NCBI RefSeq assembly: GCF_014649995.1
Contig: NZ_BMUC01000020.1
Location: 18,170-82,169 of the forward strand
Length of the DNA: 64,000 nt
DNA from: Streptomyces griseoflavus
GTDB lineage: Bacteria > Actinomycetota > Actinomycetes > Streptomycetales > Streptomycetaceae
Reading direction: 5' to 3'
Part shown: positions 26,666-33,915 of the stretch, piece after piece
How the letters are laid out: every line of letters begins with the position of its first letter
Numbering within the stretch: position 1 is the stretch's first letter
Made by a program: the position numbers and the translations under genes
Notes under the pieces: generated by a model
Told to the model about the DNA's origin: nothing
Seen by the model: the letters and a program-made list of their open reading frames with translations, nothing else
The model's database searches: none

Positions 26666-26926
26666 CTATCCGAGCCAGGTGATGGTGAGGACGGACAGGC
26701 GGCGCAGGGGGCGGTTCACCCAGTAGGTGAGGGAGAGCTGGCCGACGGAGGCGTGCCGGACGTCCTCGCCCTCGGGGTCGTCGGTGTTCCACTGCCGGAA
26801 GCCCCACGGATCGGCCGAAGCGGAGTCCAGGACGTCCCACACCATGTCTTCGACGTGTTCGGGCAGGGTGTCGAGGACCTTCGCGGCCGGGGCGGAGAGA
26901 CGGACCGCGTACGGCTGCTCGGTCAC
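26666..26926 (-). CDS. RelE/ParE-like toxin
   Basis: An 86-residue protein from GTG 26926, overlapping the stop of the upstream antitoxin gene by four bases. It reads YAVRLSAPAAKVLDTLPEHV, then MVWDVLDSASADPWGF and LSLTYWVNRPLRRLSVLTIT, the helix-helix-sheet layout of RelE/ParE proteins, with a basic Arg pair in the last strand. Function as ribosome-dependent RNase or gyrase inhibitor is inferred from fold only. A 17-residue copy of its C-terminus persists at about 24030. Confidence 0.65.
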   Translation of the reverse strand: MTEQPYAVRLSAPAAKVLDTLPEHVEDMVWDVLDSASADPWGFRQWNTDDPEGEDVRHASVGQLSLTYWVNRPLRRLSVLTITWLG

Positions 26927-27228
26927 TGGCGCCGCCCGCGGAGTTCTGCCATGTCGATGAAGTCGCTGTCGTCGTAGCCGGAGGCGACGAACGCGTCGAC
27001 GGCCGAGGCGGAGGCGAGGCGGCCCTGCCACTCCTGGAGGACCTCGTACAGCCCGGCGAGGGAGAACGTGCGCCGCGATTCCTCGAGGGCGGCAGCCCAC
27101 TCCCGCTCGAAGGCCGGCACCCAGGTGTCCGCACGCCGGTCGGCGCGCAGCCGGGCGAGGAGTTCGGCCGGCGCTCCGGGCGCGGGGGCGTACGGCGTGA
27201 CGGGTGCGTGGTCGGGCTGCGCGCTCAT
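26923..27228 (-). CDS. DUF6247-family antitoxin-like protein
   Basis: ATG 27228 follows GGGAGGACCAG. The 101-residue protein reads PAELLARLRADRRADTWVPA, FEREWAAALEESRRTFSLAG and ends in an acidic stretch with DDSDFIDMAEL. This is the DUF6247 pattern, in Streptomyces usually encoded directly before a RelE-like toxin, as here with a GTGA overlap. It is the likely antitoxin and autorepressor. Confidence 0.7.
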   Translation of the reverse strand: MSAQPDHAPVTPYAPAPGAPAELLARLRADRRADTWVPAFEREWAAALEESRRTFSLAGLYEVLQEWQGRLASASAVDAFVASGYDDSDFIDMAELRGRRQ

Positions 27229-27328
27229 CTGGTCCTCCCGGCAGGTCGTCACCTCACGGTACGCGAGCCGGATCGCCGTGGATGCGGGCATGGGCAGATC
27301 CCTCCTGCGGGGTGAGGTGCGGCACGAG

Positions 27329-27367
27329 GGCGGGCCCTGGCAGTTGCGATGCCGGGGCCCGCCCTGT
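27329..27367. terminator. Hairpin downstream of the gene ending at 27383
   Basis: AGGGCGGGCCC (27329-27339) pairs with GGGCCCGCCCT (27357-27367) around a 17-base loop, between two minus-strand transcription units. Confidence 0.55.
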
Positions 27368-27382
27368 GGTGTGCCGCTCGGA

Positions 27383-27790
27383 TCAGGCGGCGGGGCCGAG
27401 GGCCAGGGTGTAGTGGCGGCCGGTGTCCAGGCGGACCGTGATGGTGTCGCCGTCGGCGATGGCGGCCCGGTAGGCGGAGTGGGCCAGGAGCGTGGGGACG
27501 ACGACGTCGCGCAGCACGTCGGCGGCGGGGCCGTCGGCCGGGGCCGGGGCGTCGGCCGGGTCCTGGAACACCTCGCCGTTGGGGCCGTCCTGGAAGTCGA
27601 GCACCCAGGAGCGGCCGGCCGCCGTGAAGACGATGTCGCCCTGAACGCCGGAGTCAGTGACGCCGCTGACGCCCGGGTGGTCCTCCAGGACGTCGGCCAG
27701 GCGCACGGCCTCTTCGTCCACGGCGGTCAGCGGGCTCTTGGCGCGGTCGATGGGCGTGAGCCGAAGCACGATAGGTGTCACCTGTGGCAT
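27383..27790 (-). CDS. Hypothetical protein (135 aa)
   Basis: A 135-residue acidic protein from ATG 27790 with RLTPIDRAKSPLTAVDEEAV, a strand pair DIVFTAAGRSWVLDFQDGP, and DTITVRLDTGRHYTL at the end. No membrane segment, signal peptide or family that I recognise. It is followed by a hairpin and then the toxin-antitoxin pair, so it is probably a separate unit. Confidence 0.55.
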   Translation of the reverse strand: MPQVTPIVLRLTPIDRAKSPLTAVDEEAVRLADVLEDHPGVSGVTDSGVQGDIVFTAAGRSWVLDFQDGPNGEVFQDPADAPAPADGPAADVLRDVVVPTLLAHSAYRAAIADGDTITVRLDTGRHYTLALGPAA

Positions 27791-27965
27791 CGCCCTACCT
27801 GCGGCTTCGACCGGCGAAGCACGGTGGTTGCCGCCAAGGCGGCGCGCTGTCTGTTACTAACAGCGCGCAGCGCAAGATCAATGTCGCCACTCCGGTGCTC
27901 CGCCCATCGCCTGAGCTGCCCCGGGGTCCCGGCGGCGGACAGGCCATGCCGGACGCTTCGACGGG

Positions 27966-28286
27966 TCACAGACCGGGGACGTCCCCGGCCCTCTTGAGCA
28001 CGGAGTCGAGCGCCTCCACCACGGCGTTGCGCTGCCTCGCGCGCGTCGCCCGGTCTGCCGGCACCAGCCGCGCGGCGGCCTGCGCGGCGTAAGCGTCCGG
28101 GTCGCCATAGGCAGTCCGCGGGTGCTCTCCTGTGTCCGTGCAGTGGACCGTGACCTCCTTGACCGCCTGGAGCACGACTGCCCGGTCCACGCCTGGCTGT
28201 ATGGCCAGCCGCACCTGGAAACGCGCCATCCACTTCTCGCGGTCCTTCTCCTCCGCCGCGTCCGTCCTCTGATCCTTCTTCGACAC
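27966..28286 (-). CDS. Hypothetical protein with HAAS-like helical segment (106 aa)
   Basis: The frame from ATG 28286 starts MSKKDQRTDAAEEKDREKWM and includes VLQAVKEVTVHCTDTGEHPR and YGDPDAYAAQAAARLVP, similar to the helix, loop and GDPxxYAxxL ending of HAAS/DUF1700-type signalling helices that often sit next to PadR regulators. No such regulator is beside it. The similarity is weak and the role unknown. Confidence 0.45.
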   Translation of the reverse strand: MSKKDQRTDAAEEKDREKWMARFQVRLAIQPGVDRAVVLQAVKEVTVHCTDTGEHPRTAYGDPDAYAAQAAARLVPADRATRARQRNAVVEALDSVLKRAGDVPGL

Positions 28287-28935
28287 GTGCTCTCCCGGGT
28301 GATCGGCAGCCGTCCGTCATTGAGCTAGATGCCGGGTCATCGAAGTAGGTTGCGGAAGAGAGCATCTTATGACTCTCAAGTGATCGCCGGGGACCCTCAC
28401 ATACGGGACAGCGCTTAGCAGCTGCTGCGCCGTCGGGTCCACGGCGCCGACCACGACCATCTGGCATCGCGACGTGACCGACGGAAGCTACGCCGGACTA
28501 ATCTGCGGCCCGCTGGACGACCCCGGTTGGACGCAGGACGAGGTCGACACCGGCGTCGAGCTCCCCAGGCGGCTGGAAGTTCGACGCCGCTGCTCTGGGG
28601 CTGGAGCCTGTGGCCAACTGATGCTCAGGAGGAAGTCGCAGCTCAGTCGCTGTTTCCAGGAGTTTAAGCAGTGCGACAGGTGTGGTGCTATCACCGAATT
28701 GAGTGATCGAGACGGAGGCTGGATGACCTTGTTTCGGCCGAAAGAGGTCACCGGGGGACTTCGGGAGATGTGACCGATGACGAGCTGCTGCGGGGCGTGA
28801 CTCCGGCGCGATCTCTACAATCAGTTGTGTCGGGGGCTGGCGCGCAGCCCGGGGTCGCCGCCAAGGGGCCAGTCTTCCGCCGCGAGGGGGCTGGAAGGCT
28901 AAGTCGGCATGAGTGCCTGAGTGGCAGGGGGTTCG
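28287..28935. other. Region upstream of the two-gene operon
   Basis: About 650 bases without a gene I can support; a GTG frame 28474-28773 is open but matches nothing that I know. GC content falls towards the right, where the promoter of the 28936 operon should be, and CAGGGGGTTCG before 28936 is the ribosome-binding site. Confidence 0.4.
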
Positions 28936-30207
28936 ATGGAGAACTATGAGGCTGGGCTCAGGAGCCAGGATGTTCACCAGGGGTTGCGCAACATGGACCC
29001 TCACTCTCCGGCTCTCGTGCCGCTGACGAAGACTCGGCTGGTCGGCAGTGCCGCGGACGTCGCTTCTCTGATCCGAGGGCGGGAAGTGGTCCAAGATGTG
29101 TCCGCTCTGCAAGTGATCGCGGTCAGGGAGCTCGACGTGGCTCCGTCCTCGTTTGAGCAAGTGTTGGACGTCCTTGAGACGGCTGGCTTTATCGATCTCG
29201 CCCGCAATAACCGAGGTGAGCCCGTCGGACTCACTGAGAACGTACCTGTTTACCGGACGCTCTACGAGGATCTTGGGTCGGCATGGAGAGAGAGCCGACC
29301 CCGTCAGATCGAAGAGGAGATGCTCGCAGTTGTGCGACGTCTTGCAAAAGGGCCGATTCCGGTTGAGTCGCTTGTCTCGGAAGTGGGGGTCGGCTCAAAC
29401 CCCGACGAGATCGTCATGCTGGGGCGGGATTCCAGCATCCTCAGAGTTGAGTCGACGCTCGACGGGGACATCCTCTATTCCCCTTTCTCTGCATTCGAGA
29501 ATCCGTCAGTTTTGAATGACCTGCTGATGGAGCATGGGAGCACCCAGATGCAGGACGAGTTCGAGAAATTGCATGGACATCAGGGCCTCCCTATTACGGC
29601 AGGCGCCTATCCCATGCTCACGGATGCTGTCGCCCGCGGGCTCATCTCTGCACCATCGGTTGCGCTGCCGGACGGGAAAGAGATGGCCTTTGCTGTCCTT
29701 CCTTATACTCTGGACCGGGAGCTGCTCACAGGGAGAAAACCGGTTCTGGACAAGGCGTTGGCAATTGTGGCGTGCGTGAGGTGTGGCCAACAGTTCGGTG
29801 GCTCCACGAATGTTGCTAGCGCACTCTCGATTATCGATACGTTGCTTGACCCGGCAAGGGGGCGGCTGTCACCTCACAGCTCCCATGAACGCCAGTACGC
29901 TTTGATGCGAAATCTTGGTGTTATCCGATTTGATGCTGACCCGTACCCTGGAGGCACATGGGTCCAGCCGGTATTTGTTAACACTCGGGATAATCGTGAA
30001 GCGATGGGAATCGCGCGCGAGTTGATTGCTTCCGGTGAGATGATGACTGGCAGAACTCCGTCTCTTGAGACGCGAAAACTGCTTGACCTGGACGCCTCCT
30101 ATCTGCGTCCTATTCAGACGGTCTCCCGGACGCGTGCAAGGCCGGATGTCAGTCCCGCCCAGTACCGTGGCTTCTGGGACGCGCTGATGGGAAGGGGATC
30201 ACTGTGA
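28936..30207 (+). CDS. First protein of an unrecognised two-gene operon, winged-helix-like (423 aa)
   Basis: Start ATG 28936 after GGGGG (the in-frame GTG 28921 is less likely). The protein is soluble, with an N-terminal stretch that looks like a winged helix (VSALQVIAVRELDVAPSSFE, VLDVLETAGFIDLARNNRG), a second helical block (EEMLAVVRRLAKGPIPVESL) that again resembles a wHTH, then GHQGLPITAGAYPMLTDAVA and a C-terminal mixed part. I do not recognise the family. It overlaps the nuclease-like gene by four bases (GTGA), so the two are coupled. Codon use is less GC-biased than in neighbours, which suggests recent transfer. A DNA-recognition or regulatory partner for the nuclease is my inference. 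Confidence 0.75.
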   Translation: MENYEAGLRSQDVHQGLRNMDPHSPALVPLTKTRLVGSAADVASLIRGREVVQDVSALQVIAVRELDVAPSSFEQVLDVLETAGFIDLARNNRGEPVGLTENVPVYRTLYEDLGSAWRESRPRQIEEEMLAVVRRLAKGPIPVESLVSEVGVGSNPDEIVMLGRDSSILRVESTLDGDILYSPFSAFENPSVLNDLLMEHGSTQMQDEFEKLHGHQGLPITAGAYPMLTDAVARGLISAPSVALPDGKEMAFAVLPYTLDRELLTGRKPVLDKALAIVACVRCGQQFGGSTNVASALSIIDTLLDPARGRLSPHSSHERQYALMRNLGVIRFDADPYPGGTWVQPVFVNTRDNREAMGIARELIASGEMMTGRTPSLETRKLLDLDASYLRPIQTVSRTRARPDVSPAQYRGFWDALMGRGSL

Positions 30208-31361
30208 GTGAGCTGGATCTGGAGTTGAAGGCGCTCGGGCGGCGTCTTCTGTGGACCATGGGGTTCTCCACCAGGGTTGACGTCCAGATGCGCTCGTATG
30301 TCCCCGTACGATCTCGCGGCGGGAGGACCAGCGCTGGTTTCGAGTCATACACCGACCTGGATGTTCTGGGTATCGCCTTCAGCCCCGGCTTCCAGACACA
30401 GCGTGTGGTCATCGACTGTAAGACAACAAAGTCGGGTTCGACCGAGAGGATGTTTTGGCTTCGAGGTCTCGCCGATTTTTTTGAAGCCGATATGGCGTAC
30501 ATGCTGCGTAGCAAAGCAGTCACCGATTCGGCTCGACAGTTGGCCTTTCGGTTGAAACTCGGCGCCTTGCTCCCTGTCGATGTCCAGGAGATGGAAAAAC
30601 TCCACAGAGTGCCATTCGACTTCAGGCAAGGGCCTTTGGCGCAACTATTTGACCCTCCCTCGGTCGCGCTGCAACTAGAGAAGAGTAGGCAGGTTGACAG
30701 TCGCCTCCAGTCACTCATGGAGTATCTGGAGTTCGATTATTGGGTTTACGATCCATATCGAAATGTCTCCCAGATGGTCGCCCATCTTGCCGATGTGCGA
30801 AATTTCCTAAACCCGAATAACCCGCGCCACCTGGCCATCCTGTTTGACTGTATTTGGCTTTATTTGGTGACCTGCGCCAAAGCTATTGAGTACGTCCGAG
30901 TTACTCACATCTCGGACGTGGACCAAAACCTTCAAGCGTACCTGTTTGGCGGACAAGTTGGCCTCAGGGAGAAGCAACATTTGGCCGCCCAAATGCGTGA
31001 CTTCGTTGGTAGTGACCCTTCTTTGGGAAGCGTTCTTCCGGACTGGTATCCGAGGCTTTTGGAGCTAGTTGGTCGATTGATTCGGAATCCGTCCATGTTT
31101 GCGGCGGCGATGCGTTATTCCGAGTGGATGAATTTTTCTCTTACAATCGACGCTCCGCTCAGCATCCGTGACGCTTTTGGCAAGTTCTCCCAGCCCACGG
31201 CGGCGAAACTAGTGGCAGATGTTGCAGGTTTTCTGGTAGCTGCGGCAGGGCTCAAGCCAAGTTTTCGACAAGCTGCGCGGTCCTTTGTTATTGACGACTT
31301 TCTTGTTGAGTCGCAGGATCAGCTCCCAGGGCAGCTTTCGCTGGGTGATTCCGAAGAGTAG
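30204..31361 (+). CDS. PD-(D/E)XK nuclease-like protein of the same operon (385 aa)
   Basis: The first 110 residues fit a restriction-endonuclease-like fold: helix ELKALGRRLLWTMGFSTRVD, a strand with T-D51-L-D53-V, and VVID71-C-K73TTK, giving D-x(n)-D-x-K catalytic spacing as in Mrr-like and other PD-(D/E)XK nucleases. Next come WLRGLADFFEADMAYMLRSK and a long helical C-terminal half (about 130-385) with no match I know. The protein is soluble. GTG start overlaps the stop of the preceding gene. A two-component restriction or phage-defence system is a reasonable hypothesis; toxin or transposition functions are alternatives. It is followed by a Tn554-like remnant. Confidence 0.78.
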   Translation: MSELDLELKALGRRLLWTMGFSTRVDVQMRSYVPVRSRGGRTSAGFESYTDLDVLGIAFSPGFQTQRVVIDCKTTKSGSTERMFWLRGLADFFEADMAYMLRSKAVTDSARQLAFRLKLGALLPVDVQEMEKLHRVPFDFRQGPLAQLFDPPSVALQLEKSRQVDSRLQSLMEYLEFDYWVYDPYRNVSQMVAHLADVRNFLNPNNPRHLAILFDCIWLYLVTCAKAIEYVRVTHISDVDQNLQAYLFGGQVGLREKQHLAAQMRDFVGSDPSLGSVLPDWYPRLLELVGRLIRNPSMFAAAMRYSEWMNFSLTIDAPLSIRDAFGKFSQPTAAKLVADVAGFLVAAAGLKPSFRQAARSFVIDDFLVESQDQLPGQLSLGDSEE

Positions 31362-31520
31362 TTGATGAACTGTTCGGTAATGCCCGCCCCTGGTTTTCAC
31401 ACTTCCAACATGCGTGAGCGTCGCCCTCGGACCCATGACGGCCGAGGGCGACGCCAAGGGCGCGTGCATGGGCAAGGGCATCTGGACCACCACTGAGGAC
31501 TGGTGGAGCTGTGTCAGGTG

Positions 31521-32054
31521 TCATGTTCGATTGGACGTGTCTGCGTTCAACGCCCGAGTCAACCCGCGGTTGGCGCCTCGCGCCGCAGCGAGCTCTTCGG
31601 CTCGTTCGTCGGGTTGATCGCGTACTTCCGCGAGTTCTTGCTCAAGCATCGCGATGCGCCGCTGTAGCTGGTCGACATCGGTCGGGGCGCCGAGTCCGGA
31701 GTCGGCCCATGCAGAATCTCCGAGCGATTCGGAGAGGCGTCTCTCCAGTTGCCGGACCCGCTGGGTGAGCCATGTGTTGCGCTCCAGCGCGTTGGCTAGG
31801 TCGGGCTGGAGCGAGGCCCTGGTCACGGTTGCCTGCCACCCTTCGGGCGGTGGGCTGGCCGCGGCGTTGTGGACGTGTTCGAGCAGGTCTCGGTGCCGAT
31901 AGAGAAAGGTGCGGTCGACCCGCGCCGCGCGAGCGAGCCCGGACACGGTGATGTCCTCGCCGCTTCGCAGGGCCGCGTCGATGGCCTTGAGGACGCGTGC
32001 GCGCCGGCGGGCCGAGTCGGCCCGCTTTCCTTCGATCATGGGGGCGGCGGTCAT
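31521..32054 (-). CDS. Tn554 TnpC-like protein, DUF6262
   Basis: A 177-residue protein: RRARVLKAIDAALRSGEDIT then VSGLARAARVDRTFLYRHRD, a TetR-like small HTH, followed by a long coiled coil (QRVRQLERRLSES, LQRRIAMLEQELAEVRDQ). This is the DUF6262 pattern, to which the TnpC accessory protein of Tn554 transposons belongs. It overlaps by ATGA the end of a truncated recombinase gene, matching the TnpA-TnpB-TnpC order. TnpC influences frequency and orientation of transposition. Confidence 0.75.
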   Translation of the reverse strand: MTAAPMIEGKRADSARRRARVLKAIDAALRSGEDITVSGLARAARVDRTFLYRHRDLLEHVHNAAASPPPEGWQATVTRASLQPDLANALERNTWLTQRVRQLERRLSESLGDSAWADSGLGAPTDVDQLQRRIAMLEQELAEVRDQPDERAEELAAARGANRGLTRALNADTSNRT

Positions 32055-32644
32055 GAGGCTCTTCCGGGACGGAGGTCGGGCAGAGGCTGGCGGATCTTCG
32101 GCATCCCAAGCGCGACGACGTGGCGGCTGTTGCGGACGAGGCCGACGGCCTGCTCGATCTGGGTCCGGTCTTCATCGCTGAGACCGTCGAGGTCCTCGCG
32201 GACGCGGCGGACCAGGCGTCTCACCCGGGTGATCTCCTCATCCGAGGGCATCGCTTCGCTCTTGGCCCAGGAATCGGCGTCCGCGAAGGCCGCGAGCCGT
32301 TCCCGGTTCCGCAACAGATCGGCCAGATATGCCTCCAGGTCCGGCAGATAGGACACGTCGGTGCGGAAGTGTCCGCAGCCGACGCAGCGGGACCGCACCG
32401 GGCAGTCGTGGCCGCCGGCCGCGACGTTCGACGGCTCGGAGCAGACACCGTAGGGAACGGCGACATCGCCGACGGCTCTGCGGGCGTGTTCGGAGTCGAG
32501 TAGGTTCTTGGCCTGGCGCCAGACGCGGTTGCCGTGCCGGTCGAACTGCGTGGCGGTGACGCGGTCGATGTGACCGGACGGTAGTCCAGCACCCTCGGCT
32601 CGCCTCTTGAGCACGGCATGCGCTTCCTCCACCCACTCCGGCAT
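32051..32644 (-). pseudogene. C-terminal fragment of a Tn554 TnpB-like recombinase gene
   Basis: The 197-residue frame corresponds to the tail that follows the catalytic domain in Tn554-like TnpB proteins: HIDRVTATQFDRHGNRVW, a zinc-binding cluster C-x(n)-C-x5-C-x2-C (GGHDCPVRSRCVGCGHFRTD), then SYLPDLEAYLADLLRNRERL and a coiled segment. The tyrosine-recombinase catalytic part (R-H-x-R-Y) and TnpA are absent upstream, so the element is 5'-truncated and not able to move by itself. Confidence 0.65.
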
Positions 32645-32736
32645 GTCGCAGGCGCGTTGAGGTTCTGGGGAGTCCGGGGCGGACCCTTTGGAAGGGAGCT
32701 GTGGGGGGCGGGGACGCGGGCGTCGCGGGGGTGTTC

Positions 32737-33915
32737 TCAGTCCTCGTCGTCGGGGATGTCGTCGTCCTGGGCTACTGACATGTGACGGACGTTGATACCT
32801 GCCTGGCAGCGGGCGGGGCCGATGGCGGCGTGCAGGCTGGTGAACACGTCTGGGCGGATGAGCAGGTCCGCTCCCGCGACCATGGGCAGCAGCGGTTCAA
32901 AGCCTCCGTCGTGGACGAGGTGGCCTCGCCACTGACGGCAGATGAGTGCTTCCCCTGCTGTGTCGCTGAGGCTGAATCCGCAGATGCCGCCTGTGGGTTG
33001 AAGTCCGAGTGCCGACACGACGCTGGCGGCAGGTGCAAGGACGTACGGGGGCAGGCCGGGACCGCTGCGGCGCGGGGGCGCGTCGACCATGGGCGTGGCG
33101 CCAGCGTCGGTGAGGGCCACGAGGGCCTGGTTCGTGATGCTGAGGTGCTCTGCTGCTCCTGCCTGGGTAAGGGCGGGTGCCAGGCGCTGCAACGGGCGGG
33201 TCCACAGTTGCCAGGGAGCCTGGGAGAGGGGCAGCGTGTCGGGGGGTGGATCGTCGCCAGCAGCTTCGAGACCGACGATGATCAGTACTCGGCGGGCGGG
33301 CTGGTCGGGGTAGCGGCGTGCGGGGGTGTGTTGCCGCTCGATCAGTCCGATCTGTATCCAGCCCGCGCGTGGCCCCTCGTCCACTCGGGCCAAGGCCCCG
33401 GCGCCTTCCGGCAGGGACCGCAGGTCCGCGACCGCAGCGAGACCGGGCGGCGGCCAGGGCGTTTGCTCCTGGCTGTCGTTGAACCAGGGCGCGGGATCGA
33501 GTGACCAGCCAAGTGCTTCGGGGCGTGTCAGGGGGCGGGGGATGCGGGCGAGTTCGCCGCGCAGGGCGGGGCGGGCATCATCGCGCAGGCGTGCGGCCGT
33601 GCCGCGTTCGAAGGCCTGGGCGTTGACCAGGTGTCCGGCTTGGGCGAGCGCGGTACGCAGGCCTGCCGCGGCCTTCTGCAGGGCGTCTTCGGCGGTGGCC
33701 CGATCAGCGAGGTAGGCGTCGGGGAACCGGCGGCTGCTGGGGTGGGTTAGTAGGTCCAGTTGGGTGCGCATGAGCGGCTCGAGATGGCCGGGGATGGCTG
33801 CGGCCACGAGGTCGATGACGGCCTCACGCAGTCCGGGAGCGGGGCCGGTGGCGTCGATGCGGGCGCCCAGGTAGTGGTCGACGAGGTGGGCCGCATAGCG
33901 CTGGGGGTCTTTCAT
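32737..33915 (-). CDS. Hypothetical partner of the giant solenoid protein (392 aa)
   Basis: ATG 33915 overlaps the stop of the upstream giant gene by four bases, so the pair forms an operon. The product opens with a helical region (VDHYLGARIDATGPAPGLRE, EPLMRTQLDLLTHPSSRRF), followed by beta-rich parts with GWIQIGLIERQHTPARRYPD, RRVLIIVGLEAAGDD and GTPMV-like loops, and ends acidic (DDDIPDDED). I do not recognise a domain, and no membrane segment or signal peptide is visible. Its job is presumably linked to the large neighbour. Confidence 0.65.
   Translation of the reverse strand: MKDPQRYAAHLVDHYLGARIDATGPAPGLREAVIDLVAAAIPGHLEPLMRTQLDLLTHPSSRRFPDAYLADRATAEDALQKAAAGLRTALAQAGHLVNAQAFERGTAARLRDDARPALRGELARIPRPLTRPEALGWSLDPAPWFNDSQEQTPWPPPGLAAVADLRSLPEGAGALARVDEGPRAGWIQIGLIERQHTPARRYPDQPARRVLIIVGLEAAGDDPPPDTLPLSQAPWQLWTRPLQRLAPALTQAGAAEHLSITNQALVALTDAGATPMVDAPPRRSGPGLPPYVLAPAASVVSALGLQPTGGICGFSLSDTAGEALICRQWRGHLVHDGGFEPLLPMVAGADLLIRPDVFTSLHAAIGPARCQAGINVRHMSVAQDDDIPDDED

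Noticed and set aside
28474-28773. GTG frame of 99 codons upstream of the two-gene operon
   Set aside because: Open frame without ribosome-binding site, with irregular composition and no resemblance to known proteins; not enough to call a gene.
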